Below are positions 29,308 through 38,492 of a stretch of DNA of 39,039 nucleotides, piece after piece. The notes under the pieces are model-generated. The model did not search any database. It had not been told where the DNA came from and was given only the letters and a program-made list of their open reading frames with translations. Both the position numbers and the translations under genes were made by a program. Origin of the DNA: Trueperaceae bacterium (lineage in GTDB: Bacteria > Deinococcota > Deinococci > Deinococcales > Trueperaceae); the NCBI GenBank assembly GCA_036381035.1, contig DASVDQ010000124.1:1-39039 (forward strand). Reading direction: 5' to 3'. Each line of letters begins with the position of its first letter. Positions within the stretch are counted from its first letter, which is position 1.

Positions 29308-30461
29308 GGTCCGCCGCGCCGGCGGCGTCCGCGCCGGAGCTCTCCGCGGCGGTCGCCGAGGTGGACCTCTCGGCCCTGACGCACAACCTCGGCGTCGTGA
29401 GGCGGCACCTCGCGCCCGGAGCGGAGGTCCTCGCCGTCGTGAAGGCGAACGCCTACGGCCACGGCCTGCCCGGGACGGCGCTGCACCTCGAGTCCCAGGG
29501 CGTGCGCTGGTTCGGCGTGGCCACCCCGGCCGAGGCACTGGCGCTGCGCGCGGGCGGGGTGACCGCCAAGGTGCTGCTGCTCTCCCCCGTCGCCGAGCCG
29601 GACACCGTCGCGGCGCTGGCGGCGCGGGGCGTGGCGCTGACCGTGCCCGGCGAGGACGCGCTACGGGCGATAGCCGCCGCGCGCCTGCCCGAGCCGGTGG
29701 AGGTGCACATCAAGCTCGACACCGGCATGGGCCGGATCGGGGCGCGCACCCCGGCCGAGGCGGCGCGGCTGGCCGTGGCCGCCGCGCGCACCGACGGCGT
29801 GCGCATGGGCGGCACGTTCACGCACCTCTACGCCTCCGAGGAGGAGGACGAGGGCCCGACGCGCGAGCAGCTCGCGCGCTTCGAAAAGCTGGTGGCGGCG
29901 ATACGAGACGCCGGCGTCGACCCCGGGCTGAGGCACACGGCCAACTCGGGGGCGGTGTTCCGCTTCGCCGACCACCACTACGACCTGGTGCGTCCCGGCA
30001 TCGTCCTCTACGGCTACTACCCGGGCCCGCTCGTCGCGTCGCTGGCGCCGGGGCTGCGCCCGGCCATGCGCCTCACGGCGCCCGTCAGCTTCGTCAAGCG
30101 CCTGCCTCCCGGCGCCACCGTCTCGTACGGCGGCCTGTGGCGCGCCGAGCGCGAGACCGTGGTCGCCACGGTGAGGGCCGGCTACGCCGACGGCTTCAGG
30201 CGCTCCCTCACCGGCCGCGCCCGCGTCGGCCACCGCGGCCGGTTGCTCGAGGTGATCGGCCGCGTCTGCATGGACCAGCTGATGGTGGACGCCACGGGCG
30301 CTGACGTGGCCGTGGGCGACCGCGTGGTCTTGTGGGGACCGGGCGGGCCCAGCGCGGAGGAGCACGCCGCGGCGATCGGCACCGTCGCGTACGAGATGCT
30401 GACGGGCGTGGCCGCGCGCGTGGGCAGGGTGTACGTGCCGACTCTGCCGCCGCTGGACTGA
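29295..30461 (+). CDS. alr: Alanine racemase
   Basis: 388 residues, usual length. The PLP lysine is in AVVKANAYGHGL (about residue 50); HIKLDTGMGRIGART, FTHLYASEE and HTANSGAVFRF follow; the second catalytic residue, a tyrosine, is in TVSYGGLWRAE, and the C-terminal domain has GRVCMDQLMVD. The enzyme makes D-alanine for peptidoglycan. The GTG at 29295 overlaps the permease end by 13 bases and removes an unrelated upstream extension of the frame. Cotranscription with an amino-acid transporter fits supply of alanine, but the transporter's substrate is unknown. Confidence 0.95.
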   Translation: MDALRSAAPAASAPELSAAVAEVDLSALTHNLGVVRRHLAPGAEVLAVVKANAYGHGLPGTALHLESQGVRWFGVATPAEALALRAGGVTAKVLLLSPVAEPDTVAALAARGVALTVPGEDALRAIAAARLPEPVEVHIKLDTGMGRIGARTPAEAARLAVAAARTDGVRMGGTFTHLYASEEEDEGPTREQLARFEKLVAAIRDAGVDPGLRHTANSGAVFRFADHHYDLVRPGIVLYGYYPGPLVASLAPGLRPAMRLTAPVSFVKRLPPGATVSYGGLWRAERETVVATVRAGYADGFRRSLTGRARVGHRGRLLEVIGRVCMDQLMVDATGADVAVGDRVVLWGPGGPSAEEHAAAIGTVAYEMLTGVAARVGRVYVPTLPPLD

Positions 30462-30466
30462 GGCGT

Positions 30467-30494
30467 CCGCCGCGGGCGCGGGCCGTCGCGGCGG
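30467..30494. terminator. Bidirectional hairpin between convergent alr and CorC-type gene
   Basis: CCGCCGCG and CGCGGCGG form an 8-bp perfect stem around a 12-base loop in the 72-base gap between the two stops. No T-run is present. Confidence 0.5.
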
Positions 30495-30533
30495 CACCTT
30501 CGACGCGCCACGAGTGTGCCGAGCCCGCCGGCC

Positions 30534-31973
30534 TCAGCCGGCCTCGGCGGCGGCCTCCTCGACGGCGTGCTCGAGCTCGGGGTCGACCGGAGAGGCGAGC
30601 ACGCTGATCACGCGCCGGCCATCGGCCTGCTCGACCTCGAAGCGCATGCCGGCGAACGTCACGGCCTCGCCCGGCTCCGGTATGTGGCCCAGCTCGTCGA
30701 TCATGAAGCCGGCCAGGGTGTCGTAGTCGCCGTCCTCCTCGAACGTCACGCCCAGGGCCTGCCCGATGTCCTCGAGGTTCGCCGAGCCGAGGAGGCGGTA
30801 GGCGCCGCCCTCCAGGGCGCTGATCTCGGCCTCCTCCTCCTCGTCCGTCTCGTCGTAGATGTCGCCGGTGATCTCCTCGATGATGTCCTCGAGCGTGATG
30901 ACCCCGGCCGTGCCGCCGAACTCGTCGACGACGACGGCGAAGTGGCTCTTGCGCGCCCGCATGTCGCGCAGCAGCGCCGCCACCGACAGCGTCTCCGGCA
31001 CGAACTGCACGCTGGTCATCAGGTCGGCGACCTTGACGCCCGCCAGGTCGGGTGAGCCCTCGAGGTAGCCGAGCAGGTCGCGGGCGTAGACGACGCCGCG
31101 CACGTTGTCGATCGTCTCGGAGTAGACGGGGAGGCGGCTGTAGCCGTGCTCGCGCACCAGCGCCAGCAGGTCGAGCAGGCTCGCGCCCTCCGGCACGCCC
31201 ACGACGTCGACGCGCGGCGTCATGACCTCGCGCACCACGGTCTCCTCGAGGTCGATGACCCCGCGGATCATCGCCTGCTCCTGCGCCTCGAGGACGCCGG
31301 ACTCGCCGGCGCGCCGCAGGAGCTGGCGCAGCTCCTCCTCGGACATCTGCGAGCTCAGGCTCGGCTCGATGCGGAAGAGCCTCAGCACGCCCTTCGTCAG
31401 GAACGTGAACATCGCGCCGACGGGGTAGACGACGACCGAGAGCAGGTAGACGGGCCTGACGATCGCGCGCGCCAGCCCCACGGGGTCGCGCAGGGCGATC
31501 GAGCGCGGGATGATGTCGGCGAAGACGAGCATGAGCATCACGGCGACGACGCCGCCGTAGAACACGGCCAGCCACGGCGAGACCGCCGTGCCCGCCGCGA
31601 GCTGCAGCGCCGTGACGACGATGGCGGCGGCGAAGCCGACGTCGGCGGCCGTGCGCACGATCAGCAGCGTCGAGACGTACCGCTGCGGGTCGCGCTCGAC
31701 GAGCGCCAGGGCGCCGTTGCCCTCCTCGCGCCCCTCCCAGAGCTGCCGCATGCGCCACTCCGACAGCGAGCCGAGCGCCGCCTGGCAGGCGGACGCGAGG
31801 CCGGAGACCAGCAGCAGCGCGGCGGCCAGCGCCGCGCGACCGGGGCCCAGACCCACGGGCAGGCCCGTAGGTGCTGCCTGTGCGAGAGCGACAGTCGTCG
31901 TGAGGAGCAGGAGGGGGAGGACCGTCTTGGCGCGCCAGCGGCGCCAGGGACTACTCGGAGGTTCTTCGTTCAA
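30534..31973 (-). CDS. CNNM/CorC family membrane protein with CBS pair
   Basis: 479 residues. A hydrophobic start (TVLPLLLLTTTVALAQA) is followed by a DUF21/CNNM membrane domain (about 45-190, with DIIPRSIALRDP). Two CBS domains follow (REVMTPRVDVVGVPEGAS and DLMTSVQFVPETLSV), then the CorC/HlyC domain (FAVVVDEFGGTAGVITLEDI, GDYDTLAGFMIDELGHIPEP). Members are implicated in magnesium or cobalt efflux; older names call them hemolysins. TTG at 31973 is chosen because no ATG or GTG lies in frame between it and the membrane domain; TACACT (31984-31989) ends 10 bases upstream. The longer open frame upstream runs into the divergent kinase gene and is not real. Family certain, substrate unknown. Confidence 0.9.
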   Translation of the reverse strand: MNEEPPSSPWRRWRAKTVLPLLLLTTTVALAQAAPTGLPVGLGPGRAALAAALLLVSGLASACQAALGSLSEWRMRQLWEGREEGNGALALVERDPQRYVSTLLIVRTAADVGFAAAIVVTALQLAAGTAVSPWLAVFYGGVVAVMLMLVFADIIPRSIALRDPVGLARAIVRPVYLLSVVVYPVGAMFTFLTKGVLRLFRIEPSLSSQMSEEELRQLLRRAGESGVLEAQEQAMIRGVIDLEETVVREVMTPRVDVVGVPEGASLLDLLALVREHGYSRLPVYSETIDNVRGVVYARDLLGYLEGSPDLAGVKVADLMTSVQFVPETLSVAALLRDMRARKSHFAVVVDEFGGTAGVITLEDIIEEITGDIYDETDEEEEAEISALEGGAYRLLGSANLEDIGQALGVTFEEDGDYDTLAGFMIDELGHIPEPGEAVTFAGMRFEVEQADGRRVISVLASPVDPELEHAVEEAAAEAG

Positions 31974-31983
31974 CCTGCCGGGG

Positions 31984-31989
31984 AGTGTA
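31984..31989 (-). promoter_or_regulatory. -10 box for the CorC-type gene
   Basis: TACACT on the minus strand, 10 bases before the TTG start, in the 103-base divergent region shared with the kinase operon. Confidence 0.4.
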
Positions 31990-32059
31990 GCACAGCGGGG
32001 CGCGGAGGTCGTGCCAGACGTGACGCGCGGGCCCCGGCGGGGCGCCCGGCGGCCGGCGG

Positions 32060-32065
32060 TATGCT
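32060..32065 (+). promoter_or_regulatory. -10 box for the deoxynucleoside kinase operon
   Basis: TATGCT ends 11 bases before the ATG at 32077, leaving only a few leader bases and no Shine-Dalgarno. Confidence 0.4.
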
Positions 32066-32076
32066 CGGGGACCGAT

Positions 32077-32685
32077 ATGTCGCTCATCGTGATCGAGGGC
32101 CCCATCGGCGTGGGGAAGACCAGCCTGGCGCGCATCCTCGCCGAGCGGCTGGGGGCGCGGCTGCTCCTCGAGGTCGTCGAGGAGAACCCGTTCCTGGCCC
32201 GCTTCTACGAGGACAAGGAGCGCTACGCCTTCCAGACCGAGGCCTTCTTCCTGCTCTCCCGCTTCAAGCAGCACGCCGAGCTCTCGCAGGCCGCCCTCTT
32301 CCAGCGGCACACCGTCTCCGACTACATCTTCGACAAGACGTTCCTCTTCGCGTCGCTGAACCTGCACGGCGACGAGTTCGAGCTGTACCGCACGCTCTTC
32401 GACCAGCTCCGCTCGCGCCTGCCCGACCCCGACCTCACCGTCTACCTGCGCGCCGAGCCCGACCTGCTCCTGAGGCGCATCGCCAAGCGCGGACGCGCGT
32501 TCGAGTCGGGCATGAGCGCCGACTACCTGGCCGAGGTCACCGCCGCCTACGACGAGTACTTCGACGGGGCGCGCTTCCCTGTGGAGGTCGTCGACGCGGG
32601 GGCCATCGACTTCGTGGAGGACGAGGGCGACCGCGAGGCGCTCGTCGCCCGCGTGCTCGCGCGGCTCGAGGCCGTGCCGTCGTGA
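32077..32685 (+). CDS. Deoxynucleoside kinase 1 (dGK-like)
   Basis: 202 residues. P-loop IEGPIGVGKTSLAR (about 6-19), then EENPFLARFYEDKERYAFQT and FFLLSRFKQ, DYIFDKTFLFA, and the lid Arg cluster in RIAKRGRAFE. This is the deoxyguanosine/deoxyadenosine kinase family that phosphorylates purine deoxynucleosides in salvage. A second, distinct kinase overlaps its stop by 4 bases; paired kinases of this kind occur in Firmicutes and Deinococcus-Thermus, one preferring dGuo, the other dAdo/dCyd. The substrate split is inferred. Confidence 0.9.
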   Translation: MSLIVIEGPIGVGKTSLARILAERLGARLLLEVVEENPFLARFYEDKERYAFQTEAFFLLSRFKQHAELSQAALFQRHTVSDYIFDKTFLFASLNLHGDEFELYRTLFDQLRSRLPDPDLTVYLRAEPDLLLRRIAKRGRAFESGMSADYLAEVTAAYDEYFDGARFPVEVVDAGAIDFVEDEGDREALVARVLARLEAVPS

Positions 32686-33326
32686 AGCAGCAGGACGGCG
32701 GTCTCTACGTCGCGGTCGCCGGCAACATCGGCGCCGGCAAGTCGACGCTCACGCGCATCCTCTCGGAGCGGTACCACCTCTCCCCCGTCTTCGAGGCCGT
32801 CGACGAGAACCCCTACCTCGCCGACTTCTACGCCGACATGCGGCGCTACGCCTTCCACTCGCAGGTCTTCTTCCTCGCCTCGCGTCTGCGGCAGCACCTG
32901 CGCGAGGTGAACCCGGGCCGGCGCGTGATCCAGGACCGCACGGTGTACGAGGACGCGAACGTCTTCGCCAGGCTCCTCGCCGAGGACGGGCTCCTCGACG
33001 CGCGCGACCACGCCAGCTACACGCTGCTCTACGACGCCGTCGCCTCGGCCCTCAGGCCGCCGGACCTGCTCATCTACCTGCGGGCGTCGCTGCCGACCCT
33101 CAAGGCGCACATCAGGCAGCGGGGGCGCGACTACGAGGCCGACATCGACGACGCCTACCTCCAGCGCTTGGGCGAGCTCTACGAGCGCTGGATCGAGGAC
33201 TACTCGCTCTCCCCCGTCGTCGTCGTGCCGGGCGACGACCTCGACTTCGTCGGCGACGAGAGGGACCTGGCGCTGGTCCTCGACCTGCTCGAGCGGCACG
33301 GCCTCACCCCGCCGATGGTGCGCTGA
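32682..33326 (+). CDS. Deoxynucleoside kinase 2 (dAK/dCK-like)
   Basis: 214 residues. P-loop VAGNIGAGKSTLTRIL, DENPYLADFYADMRRYAFHS, then the DR-x(2)-YEDANVFA segment that in this family holds the nucleoside, and the lid RQRGRDYEADI. It differs from the preceding kinase by a longer C-terminal helix ending GLTPPMVR. Likely role is phosphorylation of deoxyadenosine or deoxycytidine. The GTG overlaps the previous stop (GTGA). murE starts 9 bases downstream, and pyrimidine-nucleoside phosphorylase lies 1.6 kb on, giving a nucleoside-salvage neighbourhood. Confidence 0.9.
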   Translation: MKQQDGGLYVAVAGNIGAGKSTLTRILSERYHLSPVFEAVDENPYLADFYADMRRYAFHSQVFFLASRLRQHLREVNPGRRVIQDRTVYEDANVFARLLAEDGLLDARDHASYTLLYDAVASALRPPDLLIYLRASLPTLKAHIRQRGRDYEADIDDAYLQRLGELYERWIEDYSLSPVVVVPGDDLDFVGDERDLALVLDLLERHGLTPPMVR

Positions 33327-33335
33327 GGGGCTAGC

Positions 33336-34841
33336 GTGCGGCTGTCGGCGCTCCTGTCCCGGGCCGCCGCGCGCGCCCCCGAGGCGCTGGGCGAGGTGCC
33401 GGACGCGGTCCGCGAGCGCGACCCCGAGGTCACCGCCGTGGTGCAGGACCACAGGCGCGCCGGGCCGGGCGCGCTCTTCGTGGCACGGACGGGGGAGCGC
33501 TTCGACGGCCACGCGTTCGCCGCCGAGGCCGTCGCGCGCGGGGCCGTCGCCGTGGTGGGCGACGCGCCGCAGGAGCGCGTGGCGGGGCTCGGGGAGGCGC
33601 CCTACGTGCGCGTGCCCGACGCGAAGCGCGCGCTGCCGCACCTGGCCGCCGCGCACGCGGGCCACCCGTCGGAGCGCCTGCGGGTCGTCGGGGTCACAGG
33701 CACCGACGGCAAGACCACGACGAGCTTCCTGGTCGCCCACCTGCTCGGCGCGCGTCACGCCACCGGGCTCATCAGCACGGCCGCGGTGCGCCTCGGCGGC
33801 GAGGAGCTGCCCCTCGAGGGCCACTTCACGACGCCCGAGGCGCCCGAGGTGCAGGGCCTCCTCGCCCGCTTCCTCGCGGCCGGCGCCAGCCACGTCGTCC
33901 TCGAGTCGAGCTCGCACGGCTTCTCGCAGCACCGCCTCGACGCCGTCGCCTACGCCGCTGGCGTCGTCACCAACGTCTCGCCCGAGCACCTGGACCACCA
34001 CGGCACGTTCGCGGCCTACGTGGACGCGAAGGCCACGCTCGTGCGCCGGGCGCGGGCGGCCGTCCTCAACGCCGACGACGAGGGCTACGCGGCGTTCCTG
34101 GCGGCGGCGCGGGAGGCCGGGACGCGCGTGGTGACCTACGGTGAGGCCGCCGACGCCGACGTGAGGCTGCTCGGCGTCGCGGAGCGTCCGGGGGCGCTCG
34201 ACCTGACCCTCGACGCGCTCGGCGAGCGGGTCTCCGCGCGGCTGCCGATGGTCGGTCGCTACAACGCCTGGAACGCCGCCGGCGCGGTGGCGGCAGCGGT
34301 GCTGGAGGGCGTGCCGGCCGCGGAGGCGGCGGCCTCCCTGGCCGGCTTCCCCGGCGTGCCCGGGCGCATGCAGGTCGTCGCCACCGAGCCCTTCACCGTC
34401 ATCGTCGACTTCGCCCACACGCCGCCCGCCCTCGCGAAGGCGCTGGCCGCGGTCGGGCGTCAGGGCGCCCACACGATCGTGGTGGTCGGGTCGGCCGGCG
34501 AGCGCGACCCCGGCAAGCGCGCGCCGCTGGGCGAGGCGGCCGTGCGCGGCGCCGACGTCGCCGTCCTCACCGAGGAGGACAGCCGCTCCGAGCCGGTCGA
34601 GGCGATCCTGGCGGCCATGGCCGCGGGCGCGGAGGCCGCCGGGGGCGTCCCGGGCGAGACCTACCACCTGGTGCCCGACAGGCGCGAGGCCATCGCCCTG
34701 GCCTACCGGCTGGCGCGCCCCGGCGACGTGGTGGTCCTCGCCGGCAAGGGCCACGAGCGCACGCTCGAGCGCTACGACGAGGTGCTGCCGTGGGACGAGG
34801 CGCGCGTCGCGCGGGAGCTGCTGCCGCCGGGCGCGAGCTGA
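33336..34841 (+). CDS. murE: UDP-N-acetylmuramyl-tripeptide synthetase MurE
   Basis: 501 residues, typical. N-terminal UDP-MurNAc domain ([20 protein letters not shown]), ATP loop [59 protein letters not shown] with the conserved His, and the C-terminal [16 protein letters not shown] and [12 protein letters not shown]. MurE adds the third amino acid of the peptidoglycan stem. The residue-selecting motif, DNPR in diaminopimelate enzymes, reads EDSR here (TEEDSRSEP), so another diamino acid is possible; Deinococcus and Thermus use ornithine. GTG start at 33336 lies 9 bases after the kinase stop. murF and other cell-wall genes are not adjacent. Confidence 0.93.
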   Translation: MRLSALLSRAAARAPEALGEVPDAVRERDPEVTAVVQDHRRAGPGALFVARTGERFDGHAFAAEAVARGAVAVVGDAPQERVAGLGEAPYVRVPDAKRALPHLAAAHAGHPSERLRVVGVTGTDGKTTTSFLVAHLLGARHATGLISTAAVRLGGEELPLEGHFTTPEAPEVQGLLARFLAAGASHVVLESSSHGFSQHRLDAVAYAAGVVTNVSPEHLDHHGTFAAYVDAKATLVRRARAAVLNADDEGYAAFLAAAREAGTRVVTYGEAADADVRLLGVAERPGALDLTLDALGERVSARLPMVGRYNAWNAAGAVAAAVLEGVPAAEAAASLAGFPGVPGRMQVVATEPFTVIVDFAHTPPALAKALAAVGRQGAHTIVVVGSAGERDPGKRAPLGEAAVRGADVAVLTEEDSRSEPVEAILAAMAAGAEAAGGVPGETYHLVPDRREAIALAYRLARPGDVVVLAGKGHERTLERYDEVLPWDEARVARELLPPGAS

Positions 34842-34860
34842 GCCGCGGCGCGGCCGTCGT

Positions 34861-34876
34861 GCGGCCGCGAGGCCGC
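34861..34876 (+). terminator. Possible hairpin after murE
   Basis: GCGGCC and GGCCGC pair around GCGA, 19 bases after the stop; larger GCCGCGGC repeats outside it could extend the structure. In such GC-rich sequence this is weak evidence. Confidence 0.35.
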
Positions 34877-34947
34877 GGCCAGCTCCGCCGGGCCCGCCGG
34901 CGGCACCGCCGCGTGCCGTCCGCCGGCCGCGAACCAGGAGCTCGCGT

Positions 34948-34953
34948 TACGAT
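34948..34953 (+). promoter_or_regulatory. -10 box for pyrimidine-nucleoside phosphorylase, leaderless arrangement
   Basis: TACGAT ends 7 bases before the ATG at 34961; no ribosome binding site lies between them. Confidence 0.5.
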
Positions 34954-34960
34954 CGCCGTC

Positions 34961-36259
34961 ATGCAGGAGCAGGGCTTCCGCGCGCTCGACCTGATCCTCG
35001 CCAAGAAGGCCGGCGGCGAGCACGCCGCCCACGAGCTGTCGCGGCTCGTCGACGGCTTCGTGGCCGGGGAGGTCCCCGACTACCAGATGGCCGCCTGGCT
35101 GATGGCCGTGTGCTGGCGCGGCATGACGCCGCGGGAGACGGCCGACCTGACGCTGGCGATGGCGCGTTCGGGCGAGCAGCTCGACCTCTCCGACCTGCCC
35201 CACGCCGTGGACAAGCACTCGACGGGGGGCGTGGGCGACAAGACGACGCTGGTCCTGGCGCCGCTCCTGGCCAGCCTCGGCGCCACGGTCGCGAAGATGT
35301 CCGGCCGCGGCCTGGGGCACACCGGCGGCACCGTCGACAAGCTCGAGAGCATCCCAGGCTTCCGCGTCGACCTGAGCGAGGAGGAGTTCAGGCGCCAGGC
35401 GCGCGAGGTGGGCGTCGTCGTGACCGGCCAGTCGAAGGACCTCGCGCCCGCCGACGGCCTCATCTACGCCCTGCGCGACGTCACGGGCACGGTCGAGTCG
35501 CTGCCGCTGATCGCGTCGAGCATCATGAGCAAGAAGCTCGCCGGCGGCGCGAGGAGCATCGTGCTCGACGTCAAGGTGGGCTCGGGAGCCTTCATGCGCA
35601 CCGAGCCGGAGGCCCGCGAGCTGGCGCTGGCGATGACCGCGATAGGCCGCCACGCCGGTCGCGACGTCACGGCCGTGCTCTCCCGCATGTCGGAGCCGCT
35701 CGGCCGCGCCGTGGGCCACGCCCTCGAGGTGAACGAGGCCATGGAGTGCCTGCGGGGCGGCGGACCCGCCGACCTGCACGAGCTCTGCGTGGTGCTGGCC
35801 TCGCAGGTGCTGGCGCGCACAGGGCTGGCGGCCGACCGCGCCGCGGTGGAGCGGGCCCTCGACGACGGACGCGCCTACGAGCGCTTCGAGCGCTGGGTCG
35901 CCGCGCAGGGCGGCGACGTGGCGTCGCTCGGCGCGCTGCCGCTGGCGCCCGACCAGGAGCTGGTGCGGGCGCCGCGCGCCGGCGTGATCGCCGCCTGCGA
36001 GGCGCGGTCGGTCGGCGAGGCCGTCGGCCTCCTGGGCGGCGGGCGCGCGCGCAAGGGCGACGCCGTCGACCACGGCGTGGGGGTGGTGCTCCACGCCAAG
36101 GTGGGCGACGCCGTCGCCGCTGGCGAGCCCGTCGCGACGCTCTACCACCGGGGCGGCAAGGGCCTAGGGGCGGCCGCCGCGCGCGTACGGGCCGCCCTGA
36201 CCGTCGCCGACGCGGCCGAGCCGCTCCCCCTGATCGTCGCGGAGGGCCTGGGTCTCTAG
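34961..36259 (+). CDS. Pyrimidine-nucleoside (thymidine) phosphorylase
   Basis: 432 residues, usual length. The phosphate-binding loop is [20 protein letters not shown], followed by [40 protein letters not shown] and [11 protein letters not shown], with [11 protein letters not shown], and a C-terminal beta domain ([20 protein letters not shown], then [19 protein letters not shown]). The enzyme splits thymidine or uridine with phosphate to base and sugar-1-phosphate. Start ATG 34961 is the one directly after the TACGAT box; the frame stays open further upstream without similarity. Substrate breadth (thymidine only or also uridine) cannot be told. Confidence 0.94.
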   Translation: MQEQGFRALDLILAKKAGGEHAAHELSRLVDGFVAGEVPDYQMAAWLMAVCWRGMTPRETADLTLAMARSGEQLDLSDLPHAVDKHSTGGVGDKTTLVLAPLLASLGATVAKMSGRGLGHTGGTVDKLESIPGFRVDLSEEEFRRQAREVGVVVTGQSKDLAPADGLIYALRDVTGTVESLPLIASSIMSKKLAGGARSIVLDVKVGSGAFMRTEPEARELALAMTAIGRHAGRDVTAVLSRMSEPLGRAVGHALEVNEAMECLRGGGPADLHELCVVLASQVLARTGLAADRAAVERALDDGRAYERFERWVAAQGGDVASLGALPLAPDQELVRAPRAGVIAACEARSVGEAVGLLGGGRARKGDAVDHGVGVVLHAKVGDAVAAGEPVATLYHRGGKGLGAAAARVRAALTVADAAEPLPLIVAEGLGL

Positions 36260-36288
36260 GGCCGTCCGCGTCCGCCGGGGCCACCGCT

Positions 36289-36308
36289 CCGCGACGGAGC
36301 CGTCGCGG
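36289..36308. terminator. Bidirectional hairpin between convergent genes
   Basis: CCGCGACG and CGTCGCGG form a perfect 8-bp stem around GAGC in the 85-base gap between the phosphorylase stop and the secreted protein stop. Confidence 0.6.
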
Positions 36309-36344
36309 CCCGAGCCCGACGCGCGGCGGCGCGCCCTCGCCCGC

Positions 36345-36959
36345 CTACTCCTGCCCGAAGACCTTCACGCCGGCGGGGCACAGCCTGACCGCCGGGTTGT
36401 AGTCCTGGAACATCCCGCTGGGGTTGTCCTTCCACAGCCAGGCGTGCAGCACCCACAGCGGGAGCACCGGGTGCTGGTGCAGCTCGAGGCCGAGGACCGT
36501 GGGCGGCTCGGGGCTATCCCAGGCGTCTACCGGCACGATGTACTCGTGGGCGACCAGCGCCGCGACGTTCCCCTCGGCGTCGAGCTCGTAGACGAGCGCC
36601 TCCGGCCGGGCCGGGTCCAGCTCGGCGTCCATGAGCGCGTTGTTCAGGTAGTGCAGGCCCATGCCGCCGCGCGCCTCGTCCTCGAAGCAGCCGAGGTCAT
36701 CCATCGTGCTGACGTAGCCCTCGGCCTCGGCCGTGGCTAGGTCCTGGAACCGGGCGCCGCCCAGGTAGGCCTGCGTCAGGGCCTCCGCGTCCGCCTCGCC
36801 CTCGTGGCCGGCGCCCTGGGCCGCTCCGAACGCGGCCACGGAGGCCGCCGCCAGCACCCCCAGGGCGGCCGCCAGCAACCGGCGGCCGGCTCCGCGCCTC
36901 GCGCTACCCGCGGCGCGTAGGCGCCGCGCTCCCTCCACGTGCTGCCGTTGCTGCCTCAT
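36345..36959 (-). CDS. Secreted protein of unknown function
   Basis: 204 residues. A basic N-terminus (RQQRQHVEGARRLRAAG, then RRGAGRR) leads into LLAAALGVLAAASVAAFGAA, a long signal peptide. The mature part has EAEGYVSTMDDLGCFEDEA, GMGLHYLNNALMD, PEALVYELDAEGNVAALVAH, LELHQHPVLPLWVLHAWLWK and NPSGMFQDYNPAVRLC. I recall this pattern from widespread secreted proteins annotated only as hypothetical; conserved His, Trp and two Cys suggest a folded domain, perhaps metal-binding. ATG 36959 is preceded by GGAGAGGAG. The open frame runs further upstream but lacks similarity. It is convergent with the phosphorylase. Confidence 0.8.
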   Translation of the reverse strand: MRQQRQHVEGARRLRAAGSARRGAGRRLLAAALGVLAAASVAAFGAAQGAGHEGEADAEALTQAYLGGARFQDLATAEAEGYVSTMDDLGCFEDEARGGMGLHYLNNALMDAELDPARPEALVYELDAEGNVAALVAHEYIVPVDAWDSPEPPTVLGLELHQHPVLPLWVLHAWLWKDNPSGMFQDYNPAVRLCPAGVKVFGQE

Positions 36960-37144
36960 GTCTGCTCCTCTCCCGATCCGCGCGGTCTGTGGCGCGAACC
37001 GCGTTCGGGTCGAAGCTAGCGCCGGCGCCGGCCCGAGCTCATGGGGGGTTCCCCCTACGTTTCGCAGGGCGCGGCGCCCCGCCCGCCAGCCGTGCCGGCG
37101 GCGGGCTCGTCCGCCGCGGGCCCGGCGGCTTGCATCGCCGGCCG

Positions 37145-37174
37145 TTGACACGCCCGCGGGCGCCCGGCTACTAT
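37145..37174 (+). promoter_or_regulatory. Promoter of initiator tRNA-Met
   Basis: TTGACA (37145-37150, perfect consensus) and TACTAT (37169-37174) are 18 bases apart, followed by a leader of about 33 bases to the tRNA. This is the best -35/-10 pair in the window. Confidence 0.75.
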
Positions 37175-37214
37175 TGCTTTTGCGCCGCACACGGCGCCGA
37201 GGCGTTCGCGGCGA

Positions 37215-37291
<77 letters not shown>

Positions 37292-37297
37292 CGCCTA

Positions 37298-37319
37298 GGG
37301 CCCCTCTCGCGAGGGGCCC
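37298..37319 (+). terminator. Terminator after tRNA-fMet
   Basis: A 9-bp perfect stem (GGGCCCCTC with GAGGGGCCC) around TCGC, 6 bases after the tRNA, followed by GCTCCTTG. Confidence 0.8.
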
Positions 37320-37448
37320 GCTCCTTGTGGCACGGCCACGGGCCGCGGCCGCGCGTCCCTGGCTCCCCCGGGCCGCCCCTGCCGTGCGTTCCCGCCTCGA
37401 CGGCGACCGCCCGCCGGGCGCGGAGCGTGCGCTCATCGACCGCGCGGC

Positions 37449-37454
37449 TAGACT
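37449..37454 (+). promoter_or_regulatory. -10 box for era, leaderless arrangement
   Basis: TAGACT ends 8 bases before the GTG at 37463; another in-frame GTG at 37457 is too close to the box to be the start. Confidence 0.45.
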
Positions 37455-37462
37455 GGGTGCCC

Positions 37463-38476
37463 GTGACAGGCGACGAGAGCGAACAACGACGCCAGGGGGA
37501 CCAGGACGCCTCCGCCGCCGAGGAGGCGGGCGGCCCCGCGCCGGGCAGCGCCCCCCTCGACCGCGCCGGCGCGGCTCCCACCAGGTCCGGCTTCGTGGCC
37601 ATAGTCGGCAAGCCGAACGTCGGCAAGTCGACGCTGCTCAACACGATGCTGGGCGTGAAGGTGGCGCCGATCACCCCCAAGCCCCAGACGACCCGCCGCG
37701 GCGTGCGCGGCATCTACACGTTCGAGGACCGGCAGCTCGTCTTCGTCGACACCCCCGGCCTGCACCGGGGCGGCGACACGGCGCTGGACCAGGCGATGAA
37801 CCGCGAGGTGCGCGACGCCGTCGTCGACGTCGACCTCGTCCTGTGGGTCGTGGACCTCAGGCGCCCGCCCAGCGACGAGGACAAGGACGTCGCGCGGCTC
37901 CTCGGCGCGCTACCGCCCGAGGTGCCGGTGTTCATCGTCGGCAACAAGGTCGACGCCGCCAAGTACCCCGACGAGGCGCTCGAGCTGTACGGCGAGCTGT
38001 TCCCCCGCGCCGAGCGCACGCTGGCGCTGTCGGCCCTCAACGACCCCAAGGCCGTCTACGCCCTGCGCGACGACCTGCTCGACAGGCTCGAGGAGGCGCC
38101 CTTCTACTTCCCCGCCGACGTCCGCTCCGACCAGTCCCGCGAGCAGTGGGCCGCGGAGCTGATCCGCGAGGCGGCCATGATCCACCTCAGACAGGAGCTG
38201 CCGTACGCCGTGGCCGTGCAGGTCGTCGACTGGCAGGACCCCGTGGAGGAGGGCAGGCCCATCGTCATCACCGCCGAGATCTGGGTCGAGAAGCCCGGGC
38301 ACAGGCGCATCGTGATCGGGTCCGGCGGGGCGATGATCAAGGAGATCGGCCGCACCGCGCGCAAGCAGCTAGAGGTCTTCCTCCAGGAGCGCGTGTTCCT
38401 CGAGCTCGAGGTCGTCGTGCGCCGGGACTGGCGCCGCGACAAGGAGGCGCTGCGCGAGCTCGGTTACGAGCCGTGA
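37463..38476 (+). CDS. era: GTPase Era
   Basis: 337 residues, about 40 longer than usual because of an acidic, Ala/Gly-rich N-terminal extension (residues 1-45). G1 is [11 protein letters not shown]3 [10 protein letters not shown]4 NKVD, and G5 SALNDP. The C-terminal KH domain has [20 protein letters not shown] and [17 protein letters not shown]. Era binds the 3' end of 16S rRNA during 30S subunit maturation. GTG at 37463 follows a TAGACT box; the open frame reaches back through the tRNA terminator and tRNA, which cannot be coding. A start nearer the GTPase domain (after residue 40) has no ATG/GTG support. Confidence 0.95.
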   Translation: MTGDESEQRRQGDQDASAAEEAGGPAPGSAPLDRAGAAPTRSGFVAIVGKPNVGKSTLLNTMLGVKVAPITPKPQTTRRGVRGIYTFEDRQLVFVDTPGLHRGGDTALDQAMNREVRDAVVDVDLVLWVVDLRRPPSDEDKDVARLLGALPPEVPVFIVGNKVDAAKYPDEALELYGELFPRAERTLALSALNDPKAVYALRDDLLDRLEEAPFYFPADVRSDQSREQWAAELIREAAMIHLRQELPYAVAVQVVDWQDPVEEGRPIVITAEIWVEKPGHRRIVIGSGGAMIKEIGRTARKQLEVFLQERVFLELEVVVRRDWRRDKEALRELGYEP

Positions 38477-38492
38477 GCGCCGGACGGACCGC

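Noticed and set aside
31974-32135. N-terminal extension of the CorC-type protein
   Set aside because: It runs across the divergent promoters and into the kinase gene and has no similarity to the family.
36960-37140. GGGGGGTTCCCCC and other GC palindromes upstream of the tRNA promoter
   Set aside because: Short perfect palindromes are expected by chance in sequence this GC-rich, and their position suggests no clear role.
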